Source of the DNA: Desulfocicer vacuolatum DSM 3385
Lineage (GTDB): Bacteria; Desulfobacterota; Desulfobacteria; Desulfobacterales; Desulfobacteraceae
Direction of reading: 5' to 3'
Assembly (NCBI RefSeq): GCF_900176365.1
Contig: NZ_FWXY01000010.1
Span: 110,985 to 174,984 of the forward strand
DNA length: 64,000 nt
The number at the start of each line of letters is the position of its first letter. Position 1 is the first letter of the stretch. The notes under the pieces were generated by a model. The model saw nothing but the letters and a program-made list of their open reading frames with translations. It was not told the DNA's origin and did no database searches. A program made the translations under genes and the position numbers. Below, piece by piece: positions 59,801-64,000 of the stretch.

Positions 59801-61901
59801 ATCAATAGTCATGACCCAGATGACAGGCCTTGAATCCTGTCCGGTGCTGGCCTCCCACACCATTGCAGGGGAGCCGGTGGTTCCCTTTGCCCTGATGATG
59901 GAATGGCTGGCCCACGGGGTAACCCATGCCAACCCCGGACTTGTCTGCACGGGAATGGATGGGGTCCGGGTGCTCAAAGGGATAAAACCGGGACAAAAGG
60001 AAAAGAGCGTTGATATTCAGGTGGGAAAATGTCACCCCGGAGATAGGGGTTTTACAGTGCAAGGTGAAATTATTTCCCCAAACACCATGCACGTCAATGG
60101 AAATGTCTTGCTGGACACCCATCTGCCCCCACCACCGGTTCTGGATCGATCCCGGCAGATAAGCCTGCCCCCAAGTGAGCTGTCCGTGGACAAGGTATAT
60201 AATGACATTCTCTTCCACGGCCGGGATCTTCATGGCATCAAAGCCATTGTGGGATGTTCTGCCATGGGCATTGAAGTGGTGGCAAAACATGCTCCGGTCC
60301 CCGGGGCATGGATGGCTTCCCCCCATCGTAAAAAATGGATACTGGACCCCCTGATCATGGATGCTGCGTTCCAGGCAGCCATCATCTGGTGCCATGAAAC
60401 CCTTGGCATGGTGTGTCTTCCCACCTACATCGCCAATGTGAGAATCTACCGGGGTATGACCGATCATGACGGTGATGTCACCATTATATTAACGGTGAAT
60501 GAACAAACATCCCACAGCATCAAAGGATATTTCACCTTTGTTGATGACCAGGGCAAGGTGCTTGCCGGTATCACGGGATTTGAAGGGGTGATGGACCCCA
60601 CACTGGGGGATAAATTCAAGCAGAAAAAATCCTCCTCTGCGTCATCTTCTCCCGAAAGAACAGTGGATGGAAAAAGTCCCGGGCACCAAAATAAAAGCGC
60701 GGCCTCCCAGGCTAATGCCCTGCAAACATCGGTCAGTGCAAAAAAAATGGAACAAAAGATGTCCGTTCCCCAGGAAGCCCCGTTGTTTTCCCGGGAAAAG
60801 ATACTGGCCTTTGCCGTGGGTAAGCCTTCCAAGGCCTTTGGCAAACCCTACCGGGTCTTTGATAAAGACAGGGAAATTGCCCGGCTCCCCGGTCCCCCCT
60901 ATTTTTTCATGGACCGGGTAATGACAGCCGATCATCCCGCCTGGACCATGGAACCGGGGGGATGGATTGAGGCAGAATTTGATATGCCCGACCATGGGTG
61001 GTATTTTAAGGCAGCAAGATCAGACACCCTTCCCTTTTGTATTCTCCTTGAAATTGCCCTTCAACCCTGCGGGTGGCTTGCGGCCTATGCCGGTTCTGCC
61101 CTGCACAGTGATGACAGGCTCTATTTCAGGAATCTGGGGGGAGAGGTTAAACTGATCTCTCCGGTGCACCGCACCATGGGAAGCTTGACCATGCGAAGCC
61201 GTCTCACCGGTGTATCCAAGGCAGGGGGACTGATTATCCAGAATTTTGATCTTGAGGTGCTGAACAAGGGAAAAATGCTCTACCGGGGACACACCAACTT
61301 TGGTTTTTTCACCAGGGCATCCCTTTCCAATCAAACCGGCATCAAAAACGCTTCTTTGGCCCTTAAATTAACCGATGAAGAACAAAATTCTGCATCCTTG
61401 GAATGCTTTAAAGACACAGCTCCGTTAACACCCGAAGATACCACCCAGGATGGACCCGGTGTAATGCCGGCAAAAGCGTTAAGAATGATTGATTCCGTGG
61501 ATATTTTTCTTCCCCAAGGGGGAAAATATAAAAAAGGATATATCAGGGCCCAAAAAATGGTGGACCCAAAGGAGTGGTTTTTCAAGGCCCATTTTTACCA
61601 GGACCCGGTGTGTCCCGGCTCATTGGGGGTGGAATCCTTTTTACAGGTGATGCAGTATTTTGCCTTTAAAACCTGGAATATTGATCCCGAAAAATACCAG
61701 GTAAGCATGCCCCCCCACACCCACCAATGGATATACCGGGGTCAGATCACCCCGGCGGGTAAACACATTGAACTTCAGGTGCACATTAAAAATGAAAGCA
61801 AAGAAAAAATGACCGTCACGGCAGACGGCATACTTCTGGCCGATGGGCTGTGCATTTATCAGATGGAGGATTTTATGATCTGTCTGGAACCCAGATCATA
61901 A
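53808..61901 (+). CDS. PUFA-synthase-like megasynthase: KS-AT-ACP-ACP-KR-DH-FabA-type DH x2
   Basis: A 2697-aa iterative polyketide/fatty-acid synthase. The KS has its active Cys in DAACASS (near 207) and His in EAHGTGT (near 339) and GHTKAAAG (near 379). The AT has GFLFPGQGSQYVG (near 578) and GHSFGELSA (near 677). A long Pro/Gln/Ser linker follows. Two ACPs carry LGIDSIKR (near 1274 and 1378), with the serine that takes phosphopantetheine. The KR has ITGGARGV (near 1690) and WGPWEGGM. A PKS-type DH has HTIAGEPVVP (near 2017). Two FabA-like DHs: PGPPYFFMDRV (near 2360, no catalytic His seen in the WYFKAARSDTLPF segment) and FKAHFYQDPVCPGSLG (near 2592, His present). The start is TTG after GGGGAGG. 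The ATG at 53766 lies inside repeat A. There is one KS, and no chain-length factor or ER domain. Confidence 0.88.
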   Translation: MQKNTAVAIIGMGCIFPGAGGLKQYWRLLFNGEDAITPIPEETHWKLEDYFNEDPSTPDHTYCSRGGFIPRISFDPARYGMPPNNLEATDTSQLLGLMVAEMALQDAGLGKGTDFDRQRVNVILGVTGTQELVIPLGARLSHPIWKKALKDSGVPPEKSREIMERISRGHAQWQENSFPGLLGNVVAGRIANRLDLGGTNTVVDAACASSMGAIHTACMELQSGKCDISLTGGVDTLNDIFMHMCFSKTGVLSHTSDARPFSKDADGTVLGEGVGMLVLKRLEDAERDKDRIYAVLKSIGTSSDGKTGGIYAPHAPGQLRALRTAYKEAGIPPDTMELIEAHGTGTRVGDKIELTALKQLMGTTDTRPHCALGTVKSMIGHTKAAAGVAGMIKAVLSLHHKVIPPTLKAGEPDPDLDLNASGFYLNDQSKPWIPLNGHPRRCGVSAFGFGGSNFHAVLEEYAPKKEHISWDGSIQPATFCGNDVAALQKDMTKFLETLTNYDTWDVVERSQIMAWETARMRKQFSCQAPLRLVMILKENHDPRKKIQQAMELLTENYTTDWEKGDIFFGCHPWQEKKLGFLFPGQGSQYVGMGRDLCALFPRAMDAIKATDTRFAQKHKSQHRLSDFVFAPPSHVRDRRASEEMLRSTDIAQPAIGAVSLAMSRVLEHFGITPDAGCGHSFGELSALCASKRLTPEDFLSLSVARGKYMAKDTKDNEDCGSMLAVKAPLDKIESLILDEKLNLILANRNSPDQGVLSGSSDEIKRASKACKAKKMRCVELPVAAAFHSHLVEHAARPFEKFLASIDFTPGSIPVFSNTTGDTYPKEPEKARDILGKQLLNPVRFVENIQTMVKNGITTFVEVGPKTVLSGLTHSILKDQPHTCLALDSSCGKKQGIADLAKVLCSLAAAGYPVQLDKWEEKGSRPEKKMMRIPISGANVQPALVKDMPPSPPMESHSAAKKSPAIPAMDTGERSLSSPGNEISPRVDTFQTPSLTTPNSPAQEEKCSPVPGNQCPDEEITTPCRPQSFTGTGVKGADMQSPDHGNHFPASESQTSPAPMPSHAHASMAYHAMQLVHKGLESMQELQAGTARAHEKFLETQTAASQALQNMMQQTRMFADTVTTVTAGSPRHYSRQPAMPIPPKVPEQPSMLEHTAPQPAAIPQQWDTPPMTNTYIPSAEDYETGNNGHGVQGQARTNPPYTPEKAVHTAPAPSRTSQMPEQSSTPAPAGETMPREKAHTSGEDQQNIPAMIMACVSRLTGFPEEMLEMDMDMESDLGIDSIKRVEIMSELEKVLPQAGNLAPDNMGTLKTLKDVMDAIAPEDDHTPASQPMAPLNGGAPETPSLENSTALPVMEVVTKTISELTGFPVEMLEPTMDLESDLGIDSIKRVEILSRLEESLPEMATISPDEMSELKTLEQIAGTLSPAAPEKSNGMAQAPETPGAPEPPPSPTGESKNKSNSSSDSPGETELKKKALRQIISLEYLPRDEIATAVKGEISLKKDQKIYLTRDDRGIALELKNALEKKSVHAECVPMDDLLDQKDISDMAGLVVIPGKTEMDCADFLKKSFLLAQKSGAMLCRAAADNRAFFATLSFMDGSLGFGSTPLKRPLCGGLAGLVKTADLEWDKVQCTAFDLPEDPGFAISQAHTIVGLMAAHGAVEVGINTQGVVVPRSIETPAIPGDAKITEKDIFLITGGARGVTAQCALELATCFSPTIILAGRSAPPTPEPQWLQPLLNEGEIKKAMLTHHFKNQRPTPTMLEKAFRQLSANREMNKNIAQMEAAGARVHYISVDIRDTKEIKNLVREIKTEHGAITGIIHGAGVVADRFIQDKTPEQFEQVFGTKVKGLSNLLAACPPEQLKFLVLFSSVAARAGNTGQVDYAMANEVLNKTAQSLARNHTDCKIVSMNWGPWEGGMVTPSLKKEFDKRGIPLIDLKIGAEMLVQEMISEHPGPVEVVVGGLISQTSPPGPGNKDNQSCLQKQDAFPVGKKKSSSTACKSIVMTQMTGLESCPVLASHTIAGEPVVPFALMMEWLAHGVTHANPGLVCTGMDGVRVLKGIKPGQKEKSVDIQVGKCHPGDRGFTVQGEIISPNTMHVNGNVLLDTHLPPPPVLDRSRQISLPPSELSVDKVYNDILFHGRDLHGIKAIVGCSAMGIEVVAKHAPVPGAWMASPHRKKWILDPLIMDAAFQAAIIWCHETLGMVCLPTYIANVRIYRGMTDHDGDVTIILTVNEQTSHSIKGYFTFVDDQGKVLAGITGFEGVMDPTLGDKFKQKKSSSASSSPERTVDGKSPGHQNKSAASQANALQTSVSAKKMEQKMSVPQEAPLFSREKILAFAVGKPSKAFGKPYRVFDKDREIARLPGPPYFFMDRVMTADHPAWTMEPGGWIEAEFDMPDHGWYFKAARSDTLPFCILLEIALQPCGWLAAYAGSALHSDDRLYFRNLGGEVKLISPVHRTMGSLTMRSRLTGVSKAGGLIIQNFDLEVLNKGKMLYRGHTNFGFFTRASLSNQTGIKNASLALKLTDEEQNSASLECFKDTAPLTPEDTTQDGPGVMPAKALRMIDSVDIFLPQGGKYKKGYIRAQKMVDPKEWFFKAHFYQDPVCPGSLGVESFLQVMQYFAFKTWNIDPEKYQVSMPPHTHQWIYRGQITPAGKHIELQVHIKNESKEKMTVTADGILLADGLCIYQMEDFMICLEPRS

Positions 61902-61934
61902 CATTGGCCACCCGTCACAATTGATGGGCCAATG
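61902..61934. terminator. Hairpin after the megasynthase
   Basis: CATTGGCC (61902-61909) pairs with GGCCAATG (61927-61934). No T run is present. It lies directly after the stop codon, between convergent genes. Confidence 0.4.
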
Positions 61935-62017
61935 ACAGACCATATTGGGAAAAAGTGTCAATAAGGCAAGCCTGGGCCTACCCCAAATCGCCCAATGCTG
62001 TTACCAAACCTCATTTT

Positions 62018-63568
62018 TTACTTCTTTCCCATGAGTACCATGAGCTTTTTTCCAATGTCGCTATTATCATACATGCCTGAAAAAGCTCCATGACCCGGGC
62101 CAATGGCTGAGGTTAGCACGGGAATACCGGTGTGGCTGAATGTGGTCCAGCCAATGCCTGCCCTGTGGTTCAACATCCGGGTGAGTGTCACCGTAAGGGG
62201 ATCTTCCCTGCCATAAAAGATAGATGGTTTGGATGCTTTGTTATTGCCCTCAGGACATTTTTGTCTGGCCTTTCTTTTGGAAACTTTTTTCTTTTTATGG
62301 GAAAAATGAGTCACTTTTTTACGGATGTGGCTGACACTTTCTCCATAGGCGGCTTTCAGCTTATCCATCTCCATGGACGATAAATTAATGTTTGCTTCCC
62401 CCCCTGGACCCAGGCCAAAACTGGATGTGATCAAGGGGAGTATATCTTCAAAAGAGGGGGGGATTACCTTTGAACTTACCCGATTGACCATTTCATTTCT
62501 AAACCCTTGAAATGACATTTTCTGGTATTCAAGAAGTTTGAAGTTCGTTTCATATCCCGTGTCAACAACTCCCAGGCTCATTCCACCGCACTCATGATCT
62601 GCCGTGACCACAATCAAAGTCTCTTCAGGATGTTTTTCGTAAAATTCAAGGGCCTGTCCAATGGCATCATCAAAGGCAATAATATCTGCAACGGCTGTGG
62701 CTGCATCATTGGCATGGCAGGCCCAATCAATTTTCCCCCCCTCCACCATCATGAAAAAACCAGATTCTCCCTGTAATAATTCAATACCTTTTTGGGTCAA
62801 ACGGGCAAGGGAAATGTCCGTTTCCTGACGATCCAGTTCATAGGGAAGGGCCTTTCCCTTTCCAGCCCCACCGGGCATGACAATCAATTTGCCGTCTCCG
62901 GGAGCAAAGGACAAGAACTCCCCCCGGGTGGTAACGATGGTGTAACCATTCTTTCGGGCAAGATCCAGGGCATTGACAGACGTCTGAATTCCGGTGTCAT
63001 CTATCTTATTTCCCCCTCCACCACTGCTGTCAGCTTTATGACTCCTTTTGTTTTCAACATCCACAAGTCCCCCACCGGCAAAATAATCAAAATTACTTTT
63101 TGTCAGGGCCAGGGCAATATCATAATACTGTTTTCTGGAGGCCACATGGGCATAAAATCCCGCCGGAGTTGCATTATCCAGGGAAACTGTGGTGATAACT
63201 CCCACTTTCATTCCCCGGTCCCGGGCCATCTCAGCAATGGATTTAAGGGGCTTCAACCCATGGTCCAGTCCAAGGACGCCCACATTTGTTTTTTCTCCGC
63301 AGGCAAGGGCCGTGGCGGCCGCCGCAGAATCTGTGATAAAACGATTTGCCGCCGACGTGGTGGTTATTCCGTGGCTGGGAAATTTATCCATGCAAAGGGG
63401 ATGATCGGCAAATTGGGCCGCAAGCGTCCGCTGGTTTATCCCCATGCCGTCACCTATAAATAGAAACATATATTTAGGTCCCAGGGATCCGGAACAAGGT
63501 GCCCATGACAGCAGAAGAACTATGGTTACGAAAAGCAACTTAAGGAACAACCGTCGAATATATTGCAT
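62018..63568 (-). CDS. phoA: Alkaline phosphatase (PhoA family)
   Basis: Exported phosphomonoesterase, 516 aa. The signal peptide is about 1-28 (LLFVTIVLLLSWAPCSG). Metal and active sites: IGDGMGINQ (near 39), the nucleophile Ser in TDSAAAATALACGEK (near 78), TTVSLDNATPAGFYAHV, EGGKIDWACHAND and ADHECGGMSLG. The end has FSHTGIPVLTSAIGPGHGAF, with a His ligand. A Lys/Arg-rich insert (HFSHKKKKVSKRKARQK, about 420-436) is unusual. AGGA precedes the ATG. It converges with the megasynthase gene, and no Pho box was identified. Confidence 0.92.
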   Translation of the reverse strand: MQYIRRLFLKLLFVTIVLLLSWAPCSGSLGPKYMFLFIGDGMGINQRTLAAQFADHPLCMDKFPSHGITTTSAANRFITDSAAAATALACGEKTNVGVLGLDHGLKPLKSIAEMARDRGMKVGVITTVSLDNATPAGFYAHVASRKQYYDIALALTKSNFDYFAGGGLVDVENKRSHKADSSGGGGNKIDDTGIQTSVNALDLARKNGYTIVTTRGEFLSFAPGDGKLIVMPGGAGKGKALPYELDRQETDISLARLTQKGIELLQGESGFFMMVEGGKIDWACHANDAATAVADIIAFDDAIGQALEFYEKHPEETLIVVTADHECGGMSLGVVDTGYETNFKLLEYQKMSFQGFRNEMVNRVSSKVIPPSFEDILPLITSSFGLGPGGEANINLSSMEMDKLKAAYGESVSHIRKKVTHFSHKKKKVSKRKARQKCPEGNNKASKPSIFYGREDPLTVTLTRMLNHRAGIGWTTFSHTGIPVLTSAIGPGHGAFSGMYDNSDIGKKLMVLMGKK

Positions 63569-63666
63569 TTAGAAAATCCTTGTTGGTTAATCTTAAAATA
63601 AAGGTGTTCACTAACAATAATTCTGACGATTTTAAGCTTGACAATGATGAAATGCAAGACAAAAAA

Positions 63667-63705
63667 AAAGGCCCTGACCATTATTAAATAATGGTCAGGG
63701 CCTTT
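63667..63705 (-). terminator. Terminator of the rRNA operon
   Basis: AAAGGCCCTGACCATTATT (63667-63685) pairs with AATAATGGTCAGGGCCTTT (63687-63705). This is a long perfect stem followed on the minus strand by TTTTTTTT. It directly follows 5S rRNA and ends the ribosomal transcript before phoA. Confidence 0.9.
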
Positions 63706-63716
63706 ATAAAAAATTA

Positions 63717-63833
63717 ATTCGGCAGCGTCCTACTCTCCCACACAGCTGCCCGTGCAGTACCATCGGCGCTAAGGTGCTTAACTTCCGTGTTCGGGATGGG
63801 GACGGGTGTACCCACCTTGCCAGCGCCACCGAA
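63717..63833 (-). rRNA. rrf: 5S ribosomal RNA
   Basis: The minus strand begins ATTCGGTGGCGCTGGCAAGG and ends GGACGCTGCCGAAT. The ends pair (TTCGGTGGCG with CGCTGCCGAA), and the conserved CCCATCCCGAACACGGAAGT stretch is present. Length about 117 nt. Confidence 0.95.
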
Positions 63834-63939
63834 TTAAACTATAATATCTATTTGTTAATTCGTTGCAGTAATTATTATATATTATCTTGTTTGTCAATAT
63901 ATTCGCATTAAAACGTTTAAACTTCTTTATGGTTTAAGA

Positions 63940-64000
63940 AGTGGCTAAGCCTCACGACCTATTAGTATCGGTTAGCTGAACACATTACTGTGCTTACACA
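63940..64000 (-). rRNA. rrl: 23S ribosomal RNA (3' end)
   Basis: The minus strand reads TGTGTAAGCACAGTAATGTG, then AGCTAACCGATACTAATAGG and TCGTGAGGCTTAGCC, which is the conserved 3' end of 23S rRNA. The rest lies beyond the window. The spacer to 5S (63834-63939) is AT-rich and without a tRNA. Confidence 0.93.

Overview
This window looks like chromosomal DNA of a mesophilic, Gram-negative sulfate-reducer-type bacterium (Desulfobacterota, probably Desulfobacteraceae). That placement is inferred from gene content and order, not from a search. The clues are outer-membrane beta-barrel proteins with signal peptides, the rpsF-rpsR-DUF2232-rplI-dnaB order, nickel-enzyme maturation genes (hypAB), GatCAB amidotransferase genes, and a PfaA/PfaD-type secondary-lipid synthase of a kind known from deltaproteobacteria. 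Nearly all genes are intact housekeeping genes with good Shine-Dalgarno sites. No prophage, transposase or CRISPR array was seen.

Layout. 0-8 kb: end of rpmF, gltX, a MEMO-family gene, and a minus-strand operon DUF2065-queA-tgt-aminotransferase-hypA-hypB. 8-18 kb: gatB, then an envelope gene group: two paralogous TolB-like secreted proteins (one with an FG-GAP propeller tail), a lipoprotein and two beta-barrel proteins. 18-26 kb: minus-strand mutL with a small upstream gene, then gatA, gatC, a SPOR-domain gene, argS and an acidic protein. 26-28 kb: two serine tRNAs followed by a scarred region with gene remnants (an AlbA/RecG-like regulator tail and a HicB tail) and inverted repeats. 28-32 kb: response regulator, sensor kinase and DegQ-type protease. 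32-40 kb: an ABC-F ATPase, then rpsF-rpsR-DUF2232-rplI, dnaB and hflX. 40-51 kb: glcD-like oxidase, a dnaA-type gene, pdxA, uvrA, tex and a xerD-type recombinase. 51-62 kb: a pfaD-like reductase and an 8-kb megasynthase gene. 62-64 kb: alkaline phosphatase and the 3' end of a minus-strand rRNA operon (23S end and 5S).

Two things stand out. First, the megasynthase joins KS, AT, two ACPs, KR, a PKS-type DH and two FabA-like DH domains in one chain. It has only one ketosynthase and no chain-length factor, and it sits beside a PfaD reductase, so it is a compact PUFA-synthase-like system whose product cannot be told from sequence. Second, the intergenic spaces carry several families of interspersed, strongly palindromic repeats. 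In aligned copies the stem bases differ but remain paired, which suggests conserved RNA (or cruciform) structures. One two-hairpin family sits just upstream of hflX, tex and the megasynthase, and two copies begin exactly on the stop codons of dnaB and uvrA. A separate 57-58-nt hairpin leader lies directly before the start codons of two unrelated genes, gatC and a lipoprotein gene.
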